Assembly (NCBI GenBank): GCA_020634165.1
Contig: JACKCF010000001.1
Coordinates: 1,116,001-1,180,000 of the forward strand
Source: Anaerolineaceae bacterium
GTDB lineage: Bacteria; Chloroflexota; Anaerolineae; Aggregatilineales; Phototrophicaceae
Length of the DNA stretch: 64,000 bases
Reading direction: 5' to 3'
Notes under the pieces: model-generated
Database searches by the model: none
What the model was told of the DNA's origin: nothing
Seen by the model: only the letters and a program-made list of their open reading frames with translations
Position numbers and translations under genes: made by a program
Part shown: piece after piece, positions 17,650-26,142 of the stretch
Position numbering within the stretch: the first letter of the stretch is position 1
Layout: every line of letters begins with the position of its first letter

Positions 17650-18612
17650 TTATTGCGATGATCGGCGGAGACGTGGGTTCGCAATTTCATCAAAGCCCAG
17701 GTTGATCAAGAGCAAACCAATGAACATTGTGGCCAGCAAGATCGTCGGAATACCCCACCACCACCACATATTGCGCAGCAGAGCAGCCGCCTGGATCGCA
17801 TCATAAATGGTGCCACCCAGTGTTGGGATACGCTGCGGGCCTAAGCCGAGTGTTTCTAGACCGACCGCCGCCAGGATCGCGCCTGTGGCATTACCAATGA
17901 AGCTGGCAAACAGATACGGAATGAGGTTCGGCATCATTTCTCGGAACATGATGTCAAACGTCGATGCGCCAGATAACTTCGCCATCTGCACATAGCCACT
18001 CTCGCGCATACTCAATACTTGCGCGCGTATGAGTCGCGTTGGCGACGGCCACGCAAAGGCCGCAATCATTATCGCCATTGTGGGTATCTCGACCTGCCTT
18101 ATCAACGTCTGTATGACGATGAGCACCATGAGAGATGGTATCGTGATGGTCACATCTGATATGAGCCGGATGAACTCGTCCACACGGCCTCCGAGGAAGC
18201 CCGCAGTAAAGCCCAGAATGATACCGATACCCATGCCGACAGTCGCCGCGACCACACCAATCAGGAAGGAGTTGGGTGCCCCCAGGATGATGACCGCCAG
18301 CATATCACGGCCACTGTTTTCTGTACCAAGAGGGTGATCCCAGGTGCCTTCCTGTCCGCGCGTATTAACGAATCCAGGTGGCGGCAGGTTCAGTGGTGAC
18401 GAAGCTGTATAAGCTAGGTCTGTATTCCACACAAAACGGCCAACAATGCCACCGAGCAAAATAATGCCGATAATAATTGCACCTGCAATGAGTTTCGGAT
18501 TCAACCAGGGCGTATCCCACTGGTTAAAACGGCCCATCGTTCTCTTAAGTTCACCGCGTTCCGCGGGGGCTTCGGCGGCAACGGTTTCAGGGGTTGTGTC
18601 TGCAGTTGACAT
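17650..18612 (-). CDS. Opp/Dpp-type ABC importer permease (C type)
   Basis: This is 320 residues. A cytoplasmic N-terminal tail precedes the first membrane segment (LIAGAIIIGIILLGGIVGRFVW, about 42-63), and a periplasmic-type loop contains HPLGTENSGRDMLA, a hallmark of OppC/DppC. About five more segments follow. The ATPase-contacting EAA loop reads QMAKLSGASTFDIMFREMMPNLIPYL (shown in parts: residues about 208-233). GGAGG lies 10 bases before the ATG, inside the tail of the B-type permease gene. It pairs with that permease to form the channel. Confidence 0.94.
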   Translation of the reverse strand: MSTADTTPETVAAEAPAERGELKRTMGRFNQWDTPWLNPKLIAGAIIIGIILLGGIVGRFVWNTDLAYTASSPLNLPPPGFVNTRGQEGTWDHPLGTENSGRDMLAVIILGAPNSFLIGVVAATVGMGIGIILGFTAGFLGGRVDEFIRLISDVTITIPSLMVLIVIQTLIRQVEIPTMAIMIAAFAWPSPTRLIRAQVLSMRESGYVQMAKLSGASTFDIMFREMMPNLIPYLFASFIGNATGAILAAVGLETLGLGPQRIPTLGGTIYDAIQAAALLRNMWWWWGIPTILLATMFIGLLLINLGFDEIANPRLRRSSQ

Positions 18613-18615
18613 CGC

Positions 18616-19626
18616 TTATTTACCTCCGTGAGAAATACGCGGATCGATGAGCGGGTAGGCCAGGTCAATAATCAGCACCGCCAACGCCGTCATCACAATG
18701 AGGATGAAAGACGTTCCCTGAATCACCGCAAAATCTTGATTCACAATTGCGTCATAAATGAGCGTTCCCATACCTTTGTAGGCGAAGATGTACTCTACAA
18801 GAATTTGCCCACTGACCAGCGTACCCAGCGTAATCGCAAAAGCCGTAATCTGTGGCAGGATCGCATTACGGACCATATAGCGGTACAGGATGTAGAACGA
18901 CTTCAGGCCCTTGGCACGGGCCAGATGCATATAATCTTCGCCCTCAATCGTGATCATCATGCCGCGCATACCCAGCGCCCAGTAGCCAAAGCTCACCAGG
19001 ATGATCGAAAGGGCCGGTAGTGTGCCGTGTTTAATCACACTGGAAATAAACTCTAAGTTCAATCCCGGCGTTACACCTAATTCATAGGAACCCAACATCG
19101 GGAACCAGTTTAGTAAAAACGCGAAAATATATAAGAGGAATAGCGCAGCCAAAATGGATGGGATCGAAGTAAATATCATAGCTAGGGGAATAAGATATCG
19201 TACAAGCCTGGGCGTTCGGGTCCAGGCCAGGATTGCCCCCAGGAAGTTGCCAATCAAAAAGGTGATGGTTACGGCGATTAGCAGCAGACCGAGCGTCCAG
19301 GGTAGAGCCTGTGCAATAAGCTGGCTGACTGTTGTCGGGAAATACGCCAGCGAATATCCAAAATCAAGCGTGACCAGATTTCCCAGGTAACGAACGTATT
19401 GCACGGGGAGGGGATCATTCAGACCGAAGCGTTCCTTCCAGCCTTCGATGATTACATCCGAGTTCTCCACATAGCCTGCCGTGCGCGTCATCCGGTCGAT
19501 CATCGCAGTAATCGGATCGCCTGGTGCCAGACGCGGAATCAACCAGATAATGGTGGCTGCCAAAAAAATAGTTAAGAAGAAAATGCCTAATCGGCGCATT
19601 AGATAATTACGAGGTATTGGTCCCAT
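18616..19626 (-). CDS. Opp/Dpp-type ABC importer permease (B type)
   Basis: This is 336 residues with six membrane segments. The first is YLMRRLGIFFLTIFLAATII, and the conserved region after it reads APGDPITAM, as in OppB/DppB. The EAA loop around residues 230-250 reads YMHLARAKGLKSFYILYRY. The ATG is preceded by AGAGGA at short spacing. The gene follows the binding-protein gene after 96 bases that contain a stable hairpin (19681-19709), a common way to make more binding protein than membrane parts. Confidence 0.94.
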   Translation of the reverse strand: MGPIPRNYLMRRLGIFFLTIFLAATIIWLIPRLAPGDPITAMIDRMTRTAGYVENSDVIIEGWKERFGLNDPLPVQYVRYLGNLVTLDFGYSLAYFPTTVSQLIAQALPWTLGLLLIAVTITFLIGNFLGAILAWTRTPRLVRYLIPLAMIFTSIPSILAALFLLYIFAFLLNWFPMLGSYELGVTPGLNLEFISSVIKHGTLPALSIILVSFGYWALGMRGMMITIEGEDYMHLARAKGLKSFYILYRYMVRNAILPQITAFAITLGTLVSGQILVEYIFAYKGMGTLIYDAIVNQDFAVIQGTSFILIVMTALAVLIIDLAYPLIDPRISHGGK

Positions 19627-19680
19627 GACGTCCTCTTAAGAATTGGCCTCGCTTTAGTTTCAACTTGCTTTAGTCTCAAA

Positions 19681-19709
19681 ATGGGGCGAGGAAGTTTCCC
19701 TCGCCCCAT
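19681..19709 (-). terminator. Stable hairpin between binding-protein and permease genes
   Basis: ATGGGGCGAGG (19681-19691) and CCTCGCCCCAT (19699-19709) form a perfect 11-bp GC-rich stem with a 7-base loop. On the minus strand it follows the binding-protein stop and is trailed by only about four T. A partial terminator or mRNA-stabilising hairpin is likely, giving differential expression within the importer operon. Confidence 0.7.
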
Positions 19710-19722
19710 CTCTAAGTAGGTA

Positions 19723-21477
19723 TTACCCTGCTTTGGTTAGGTTGTGGATGATCTGGTGCGTACTGTTCCACCAGGTCGCCGGATGATTGTAGTTATTTTC
19801 CTGGGTCGGCCAGCCAGTCCAGTAGGTGGTGTCGAACGGAACCAGCTTGGAAGCCTGTACCAGCGGAACAATCGGAACTTCGTCATACAGGTATTGGTAA
19901 GCTTCTACGACCATGTCGACGATTGCCGGGTCGCCCAATGGCAGGACGCCGATTTCGCCAACGATCTCACTGTAAGCAGCATTACCTTCGGTGTCCCAAC
20001 GGACCCAGTTGTTGCTACCAGGTGAGCGTTCGCCAATCGGAACGAGGAACTGAGCCGTGTAACGGTTCATGGAGTTCCACGGTTCGTTGATGGAACCACA
20101 GCCATCCCAGTCGTATGACAGTTGGAATTCACCGTTGTTGACCAGATCGCCATGTGTCGCGCCAGTGACCGGGCGGGCCACAGCATCGATACCAGCAGCA
20201 ATCAACTGCTCGACAATCACGTCAACCGTACGGGTGTATTCGATGCTACTGTTGTTGACAACGATGTCAGCCGTCAGGACTTCACCGTCTTTTTCGTAAA
20301 GTCCGCTGTCATTCATCGTGTAGCCTTCAGCCTCGATCATTGCCTGGGCGGCAGCGACGTCAGCAGTCGGTGACAGGGTCATGCCTGCTTCTTCAATGGC
20401 GCTGATGATCGGTTCCATACCACCATACTGCACGAAGAAACTACGTGAAGGAGTTGTTGTACCTTCATATGCAACATCAATGATCTGCTGACGATCAATG
20501 ATGAGTGACACAGCTTTGCGCATATTGACATTGTCCCATGGAGCAACTTGCGTATTGAAGGACATCTGACGGGCACACGGGTCAGCCCATGCGTAAGGCA
20601 GTTCATCGAACCAAGCAACCACATTCGGGTTACGTGCCTGGATGGCTTCGAAAGCACCCAGCGTAATATTCATGACGCTGTCGAGCTGTGCATTCGACAT
20701 CAGCTGAGCACGGTTTTCTTCAGTGCTGGTGATGATCCAGATCAGACGCAGCGGTTCGGGCAGATCCATGAAACCAGTTTCAGCACCCCACCAATTGTCA
20801 TCGCGGTCCCAGACCATACGGTCAGTTTCAGCGCTGGTCAGGGTGTACGGGCCAGTACCAATCGGCCAGCCTTGTTCTTCATCGTAGAAGGTGAAGGTAA
20901 ACGGATCTTTGCCTGCCCAAACGTGCTCAGGCATAATCAGAACGCTACCCCAGATGCGGACCGAGAAGTAGTCCAACTGGAAGCGCGGGTTCGGCTCTTT
21001 GAGGTTGAACTGAACGGTCAGGTCGTCGATTTTCTCGACGCTGTCGACCCACTGCTGCATGTTGGCTGCTTCGGCCAATGTCGCAGTTTCGTCGCCAAGT
21101 AGCATATTGATCGTGAACATCACGTCATCAGCGTTGAAAGCTTCGCCATCGGACCATTTCACGCCTTCGCGCAGATTCAGCGTCCAGACGTCGAGTGATT
21201 CATTGGCATCGAAGCTGGTGCCGAGCCACGGTTCGATCAGGCCAGTTTCGTAGTTCAGGATAAAGAGCGGTTCCCACATGGCCTGGTGTGCACCATGATT
21301 ACGCAGTGTACCCGGGACCAGCCAGTTAAAGTTGGTCGGGTTTGCGATTTGTGATGAGTCGATATCGAAAATAACCGTATCTTCACGAGCGACATCCTGC
21401 GCCATTACCCCTACAGTCAGGGACAGTACGGCCAGGACCAAAGCCAGGGTTAAACCCCTTCTAATGGTGCTCATCAT
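19723..21477 (-). CDS. Extracellular solute-binding protein, family 5 (Opp/Dpp type)
   Basis: This is 584 residues, the usual size for family-5 binding proteins. A signal peptide (LTLALVLAVLSLTVGVMA) is followed by QD, a signal-peptidase-I type site with no lipobox Cys. The family region LNLREGVKWSDGEAFNADDV (about 105-124) is clear, as is PIGTGPYTL (about 205). GGAGG lies 10 bases before the first of two ATGs. It captures the substrate for the permeases encoded next. Family-5 proteins bind peptides but, in several bacteria, also oligosaccharides such as manno- or cello-oligomers. The neighbouring glycosidases favour a sugar ligand here. Confidence 0.94.
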   Translation of the reverse strand: MMSTIRRGLTLALVLAVLSLTVGVMAQDVAREDTVIFDIDSSQIANPTNFNWLVPGTLRNHGAHQAMWEPLFILNYETGLIEPWLGTSFDANESLDVWTLNLREGVKWSDGEAFNADDVMFTINMLLGDETATLAEAANMQQWVDSVEKIDDLTVQFNLKEPNPRFQLDYFSVRIWGSVLIMPEHVWAGKDPFTFTFYDEEQGWPIGTGPYTLTSAETDRMVWDRDDNWWGAETGFMDLPEPLRLIWIITSTEENRAQLMSNAQLDSVMNITLGAFEAIQARNPNVVAWFDELPYAWADPCARQMSFNTQVAPWDNVNMRKAVSLIIDRQQIIDVAYEGTTTPSRSFFVQYGGMEPIISAIEEAGMTLSPTADVAAAQAMIEAEGYTMNDSGLYEKDGEVLTADIVVNNSSIEYTRTVDVIVEQLIAAGIDAVARPVTGATHGDLVNNGEFQLSYDWDGCGSINEPWNSMNRYTAQFLVPIGERSPGSNNWVRWDTEGNAAYSEIVGEIGVLPLGDPAIVDMVVEAYQYLYDEVPIVPLVQASKLVPFDTTYWTGWPTQENNYNHPATWWNSTHQIIHNLTKAG

Positions 21478-21601
21478 GACTAAGAATCCTCCATAAAAAA
21501 AGTTAATTAAAGTGCGCGTTGCCTTACGTTCGTTCTATAGCACCTCCACCCATATTCAGTTGTAAATTAATTTGGTTTCGATCAGGGTCGCTTTAACGGC
21601 A

Positions 21602-22798
21602 CTAATCGTTTAACCGCTGTTTTGTTTGGTGCGGTACGCTCGTTGTCGCCCGCACGCGCAGATGGGTTGGCAGCAGGACCTTACGAGGAGGTCCGCTGTA
21701 GCACCCTTCAATGCGCTCAATAAGCAGTTCTGCCGCTGATTTGCCCATAGCATAATAATCTTGGGCGATGGTTGTCATCGGCGTGGGTAAGTAACTTACC
21801 AGATCGACATCATCAAAACCGGTTAGCGACAGCTCATCCGGTATGCTGATGCCCAGGCGGTGGGCCGCCTTCAGCGTAAGTAGGGCCACGTTGTCATTAA
21901 TCGCGACGAGAGCTGTCGCTTTGCCCAGGTTCTCTTTAAGTAAATCAGCGATCTCGCCGACGGTGGAATCATCTTTGTTGCTGTAGGCTCGCAGCGCCAT
22001 CTCGCTGTAAATTTCTTGATCAGGCGCGCCGAACATCCAGGGAGCCATTGGCTTCAATCCAGCATGGATCATGGCCTCGCGATAAGCCCGATAACGTTCT
22101 GCAATGGGCATCAGGTCCAGGATGCCACAACTCAGGAAAGCAATACGCTCATGGCCCAGTTCAATCAGGTGCTCGATGGTGCGATAAGTGCCAGCATAGC
22201 TGTCACTGGCCACATAATCGCATGGAAAATCGCCAAAGGTGCGATCCATCATCGCCACCGGCGGGAAGTCCGGCTCACACAACCGTGTGATAAAATCCGA
22301 CTTGCCGTTCTTAATGCTCATCCACAGCAAGACCCCAGCGACATCATCATGCTTCAACTGTTCCAGCAGGCGCCGTTCCTCGGCGGGGTCAAAATCAGAA
22401 TTGCAGAAGAAAACAGGGTAGCCTGCTTCACGGGCGGCAACTTCTGCTCCCCGCAGCAGTTCACGTTGTTGTGGATGGTCGAAGTCAATAACCTGAAAAG
22501 CCAGGGGGCGGTGAGCACGTTCACGCAGAGGAGAAACAAACGTTCCGCGGCCAGCCACCCGTTCAATCAGCCCTTCGATCTCAATCGTTCGCAGTGCATG
22601 GCGAACAGTGCTGCGGCTGATGTCCAGATGGCGCTGGAGTTCCGTCTCGGAAGGGACACGATATCCGGTCTGCCATCGACGCGACAAAATAAGCTGGCGA
22701 ATCTGGTTCGTCAACTGCTCATGCAGCGGAATCACATTATTATGTGTGATTTCGATATCGTGATACTTCAATGAATGGCTCGTTTCACGTCGATGCAT
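21602..22798 (-). CDS. GntR-type HTH + LacI-type sensor hybrid transcription regulator
   Basis: This is 398 residues. The N-terminal winged helix of GntR type spans about 20-88: PLHEQLTNQIRQLILS, then the recognition region ISRSTVRHALRTIEIEGLI and the wing RVAGRGTFV. From about 95 on it is a LacI/ribose-binding-like effector domain (RPLAFQVIDFDHPQQ, LTGFDDVDLVSYLPTPMTTI near 325-345). This is the AraR-type architecture, so a sugar should release it from DNA. It lies between the importer operon (same strand, 124 bases downstream) and the divergent fucosidase gene, and is the obvious local regulator. An operator-like repeat sits just before its start (22803-22836), suggesting autoregulation. 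Confidence 0.93.
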   Translation of the reverse strand: MHRRETSHSLKYHDIEITHNNVIPLHEQLTNQIRQLILSRRWQTGYRVPSETELQRHLDISRSTVRHALRTIEIEGLIERVAGRGTFVSPLRERAHRPLAFQVIDFDHPQQRELLRGAEVAAREAGYPVFFCNSDFDPAEERRLLEQLKHDDVAGVLLWMSIKNGKSDFITRLCEPDFPPVAMMDRTFGDFPCDYVASDSYAGTYRTIEHLIELGHERIAFLSCGILDLMPIAERYRAYREAMIHAGLKPMAPWMFGAPDQEIYSEMALRAYSNKDDSTVGEIADLLKENLGKATALVAINDNVALLTLKAAHRLGISIPDELSLTGFDDVDLVSYLPTPMTTIAQDYYAMGKSAAELLIERIEGCYSGPPRKVLLPTHLRVRATTSVPHQTKQRLND

Positions 22799-22802
22799 AC
22801 AG

Positions 22803-22836
22803 ATTGTACGTTTTGTTCGTACCTGTACCTACATTT
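22803..22836. promoter_or_regulatory. Operator-like inverted repeat in the regulator/fucosidase intergenic region
   Basis: GTACG (22806-22810) and CGTAC (22818-22822) flank TTTTGTT, and further GTAC-containing sequence (CTGTACC) follows. The TTGTTCGTAC piece resembles, from memory, the core of AraR-type boxes bound by regulators of the same GntR-LacI hybrid class. It lies between divergent genes, so one bound regulator could affect both. Binding is inferred. Confidence 0.45.
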
Positions 22837-22960
22837 GTAAAAACTACCGCGTTCACAGCACCCTGTCAAGAAATTGGTCGATCTTCTTGTGCAGATAGCC
22901 CAAACGCAATATGATTGACGCCACTAGCAGAGCAAATATCCCCACTGGAGGCATTCCCTC

Positions 22961-24367
22961 ATGGTTTTTCAGTCCACCCTCGGTTCTGTACAACAGCATG
23001 TGGTTCCGGATTGGTTCCATGATGCCAAACTGGGCATTTTCATACATTGGGGCCTATATTCTGTGCCAGCCTGGGCGCCGAATGCGGGCGACCTCAGCCA
23101 GGTCGAAAACAACCAGGGCTGGCGTGAGTGGTTCAAAAACAACTCCTATGCGGAGTGGTATCTTAACTCGCTCAAATTTGAAGACGGTGCGACGCGCATC
23201 TATCACGACAAAACCTATGGACCTGATTTTGCCTATGATGACTTTGTGCCACAATTCAACCAGGCTGTGCTGGACTGGCAGCCGGATGACATGGCCAGCC
23301 TCTTTCAGAAGGTTGGTGCGCGCTACGTCGTGCTGACCAGTAAGCATCACGACGGCTTCACCCTCTGGCCGAGCCAGCATCCTTGCCCCAACAAATCGAA
23401 CTATCAGGCTAGTCGTGATATTGTCGGCGAACTGACTGCTGCTGTCCGGCGCAAGGGCATGCGGATGGGGTTGTACTACTCTGGCGGCCTGGATTGGGCT
23501 TTCAACCCGACGCGCATTGAAGACAGCGCCGATGTGCGTGGTACCATTGTGCAGGACCCGGATTTCGTTGAATATTCAGTTGCGCACTGGCGTGAACTGA
23601 CCGACCGCTATCAGCCATCCTTGATGTGGAACGACATCGGCTTCCCATCGGCGCCCGATGTCGCTGAACTTTTCGCTTACTATTACAACCATGTGCCCGA
23701 TGGCGTCATTAATGATCGCTTCGCCCAGCTTACTGATGCTCAGTTGCGGGGTGAAGTCTCAGCCAATGGCGAAGCCTACAATCCCCATTTCGATTTCCTG
23801 ACGCCAGAGTATGCCAAATTCGATGACATCCACCCCAAAAAATGGGAATCCACGCGCGGGATTGGGCATTCCTTCGGCTACAACCGTAATGAAACCGATG
23901 TGCAGTTGCTATCAGAAACTGAACTCATCCATATGTTCGTCGATATTGTCAGCAAGAATGGCAACCTGCTCCTGAATGTCGGCCCAATGGCGGATGGCAC
24001 CATTCCGCAAAATCAGCGCCTGCGCCTGGAAGGCTTTGGTGAGTGGCTTACGCTGTACGGAGAGGCCATCTTCGGTACGAGGCCCTGGCACCATGCAATA
24101 TCCCAGACGACTGATGGCCTTGGCGTGCGCTTCACTCAGCAGGGGAATGCCCTGTATGCGACGCTCTTAGGAACGCCTGCCAGCACACAGGTGACGATCA
24201 AGGGACTGGTTGCTACTACTGATACGACCGTAACACTTTTGGGGCATGGGGGTGTGTTAAAAACGCGGCAGCAGGATGACGGTCTCACCATCACCCTGCC
24301 AGATGCACTTCCAGATTGGCCAGCGCATGCCCTTAAGTTGCTGGGCGTCACGGGCGATTTTGTGTAA
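22961..24367 (+). CDS. GH29 alpha-L-fucosidase
   Basis: This is 468 residues from ATG 22961, with GGAGG at 22947-22951. The GH29 opening is clear: WFHDAKLGIFIHWGLYSVPA (about 19-38), then YVVLTSKHHDGFTLWPS (about 125) and the active-site region LMWNDIGFPS with nucleophile D225. GNLLLNVGPMADGTIP (about 330-345) marks the end of the barrel, and a small beta domain follows. No signal peptide is seen, so it should hydrolyse alpha-L-fucosides inside the cell. It is transcribed divergently from the regulator gene. It ends directly against the convergent CotH-like gene with no spacer. Confidence 0.95.
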   Translation: MVFQSTLGSVQQHVVPDWFHDAKLGIFIHWGLYSVPAWAPNAGDLSQVENNQGWREWFKNNSYAEWYLNSLKFEDGATRIYHDKTYGPDFAYDDFVPQFNQAVLDWQPDDMASLFQKVGARYVVLTSKHHDGFTLWPSQHPCPNKSNYQASRDIVGELTAAVRRKGMRMGLYYSGGLDWAFNPTRIEDSADVRGTIVQDPDFVEYSVAHWRELTDRYQPSLMWNDIGFPSAPDVAELFAYYYNHVPDGVINDRFAQLTDAQLRGEVSANGEAYNPHFDFLTPEYAKFDDIHPKKWESTRGIGHSFGYNRNETDVQLLSETELIHMFVDIVSKNGNLLLNVGPMADGTIPQNQRLRLEGFGEWLTLYGEAIFGTRPWHHAISQTTDGLGVRFTQQGNALYATLLGTPASTQVTIKGLVATTDTTVTLLGHGGVLKTRQQDDGLTITLPDALPDWPAHALKLLGVTGDFV

Positions 24368-25933
24368 TTAGCCCTGGCCGAGGTACGTCATCGCCAGATC
24401 ATAGCGTGACCGCACATGATTTATCAGCGTCTGCAAAGACTGCTCGAAGCTGGTTTCGCTCGTCAATTGCGGATCGGCTGCGCCAGTTGCTTCACCCGTA
24501 ACATAGGGCGCGATCAGTTCATGGAGTGTCGTGTAGCGCTCGGCCATTTCTTCTGGCACGAACACATTTGCAATCGTGACCTCAACGTAGCTGTCGTATA
24601 GCTCTTTATAAACCGGATCGCCCATCAGATAGCTGATAAGTGGCCAGTTATCCGCTACTGTGCTGAGATCAATGCCATTGTCATTACTCCGGCGGCCAGA
24701 ACCGCCGCTGCTGGTGAGCGCTTCGTTATTATCCCAGGGAATCCAGGTCAGCAGTCCGGTAGTCGGATCGTTGTACAGATAGTAATTGTGGGCCATTGTG
24801 CCGTAAGTGTCCCAATTCTGGATGACCGTATTGACCGCCAGCCAGTGAATGAAGGTATCCACATTGAATACTGCTTCCAGATTGGCTCGCCACGTCGCTG
24901 GCTCGCTGATTCGCGATTCGTCATGCAGCGCATCGAACAGTGCCAGGATGTCGCTGAAATCGGCTTCATCCTCGTTGGTCTTCTTCTCGAACGAGGCTTC
25001 TTCAAACGTGCCTGCCTGGAACGCCGCGCCTGTGCCTTCTGGCTTGTATAAGTTGCCGTCATCGTCGTCGAATTGGGCATCCAATACCGTATCGTCGGTT
25101 TCCTCTACAACCGTATACAGGCCGATATATACCGGACCGTCTCCGTAATCCATATAGACGGCATAGAAAGCCGTCTGTGCGGAGACAATCCCTGCTTCTC
25201 GGAACAGGTCTGCCGCCACTTTCTCATGCAGATAGGATTCATCACGGAAATTGCTGGAGAAGCTCAGCTCATCGAAGCCATAGAATCGCTGATTGTCGAT
25301 CTCAGGGTAATCGTCTTCGTACTTATCAAAGTTCAGCTTAAAGCCTAACTTGAGCGAGCCGCCGCCCCAGGCCCCACTGAGCGTTGAATTACCTTTATAA
25401 CGAATGCCGACGTTCGTCCACGTTTCACCATTGAACGTGATCGTTGCCTCAACCCACATGGGGTCTTCGTCGGCAAAGTTCATACCACCTGCGCCGCCAG
25501 GGAACCCGCGACCGCCGCCATCTGGCTGCTGAAAGCCCTGTGGGCGTTGGCCTGGTTGTTGATTGTCGTCACCAGGAGGTTGTGCCCCTTCGGGCGGTTG
25601 GGCACCATCCGGTGGTTGGAACCCCTGCGGACGGTCGCCGCCATTATTGGGGCCAAAATCACCCCGATCTTGCCGCGTCCCAAACTCGCCGAACAGGTCG
25701 GTCATATTGTCCTGCATCGCCTGCCAGTTCTCTGGACTGATGGTGATCGTGATGCTATTAACCGCATCCTGTGGGAAAACGACATCGTAAACGGGGTCGG
25801 TGTCATTGCTGTGCGAATAATCGTCCCAATTTGCGGGTCGTTCGACATCATCCTGCGCGCTACTCATAACCACGCCGATAGACATCAGCAAGAGCAGACA
25901 AAATGCTGTCGTCAAAGATTGTTTTTTGAACAT
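24368..25933 (-). CDS. Secreted CotH-like (spore-coat kinase family) protein
   Basis: This is 521 residues. The signal peptide (FCLLLLMSIGVVMSSA, then QDD) has AGGAAG 5 bases before the ATG. A small beta domain with VNSITITISPENWQAMQDNM precedes a Gly/Pro/Gln-rich stretch (about 95-150). The CotH fold follows: NVGIRYKGNSTLSG (about 170), FYGFDELSFSSNFRDESYLHEK (split here; about 215-236), YIGLYTVVEE (about 270), and WDTYGTMAHNYYLYND and LTWIPWDNNEAL (about 380-410), where family members carry catalytic and metal-binding residues. Bacterial CotH proteins are atypical protein kinases or lack a known role outside spores. No spore genes are present here, so its function is open. Its stop codon touches the fucosidase stop. 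Confidence 0.9.
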   Translation of the reverse strand: MFKKQSLTTAFCLLLLMSIGVVMSSAQDDVERPANWDDYSHSNDTDPVYDVVFPQDAVNSITITISPENWQAMQDNMTDLFGEFGTRQDRGDFGPNNGGDRPQGFQPPDGAQPPEGAQPPGDDNQQPGQRPQGFQQPDGGGRGFPGGAGGMNFADEDPMWVEATITFNGETWTNVGIRYKGNSTLSGAWGGGSLKLGFKLNFDKYEDDYPEIDNQRFYGFDELSFSSNFRDESYLHEKVAADLFREAGIVSAQTAFYAVYMDYGDGPVYIGLYTVVEETDDTVLDAQFDDDDGNLYKPEGTGAAFQAGTFEEASFEKKTNEDEADFSDILALFDALHDESRISEPATWRANLEAVFNVDTFIHWLAVNTVIQNWDTYGTMAHNYYLYNDPTTGLLTWIPWDNNEALTSSGGSGRRSNDNGIDLSTVADNWPLISYLMGDPVYKELYDSYVEVTIANVFVPEEMAERYTTLHELIAPYVTGEATGAADPQLTSETSFEQSLQTLINHVRSRYDLAMTYLGQG

Positions 25934-26142
25934 ACATACTTCCTGAAAATACGAAGAGCACTGTTTCTATCCTCAGAGTGTAAGCCAACCCTGTTCAGAA
26001 AATGTTTAGACGATGTTGCATTTGTTCTGTCTGGTGCCCTTGACCGAACAGGCGCACCCCTGTATCAAAAGCAACTTGTCCAGTACAATCGCGCCGCTGG
26101 GGGTTTTCGCAGCTTGATATGAAAATTTCGAGGGCAGTGAGT

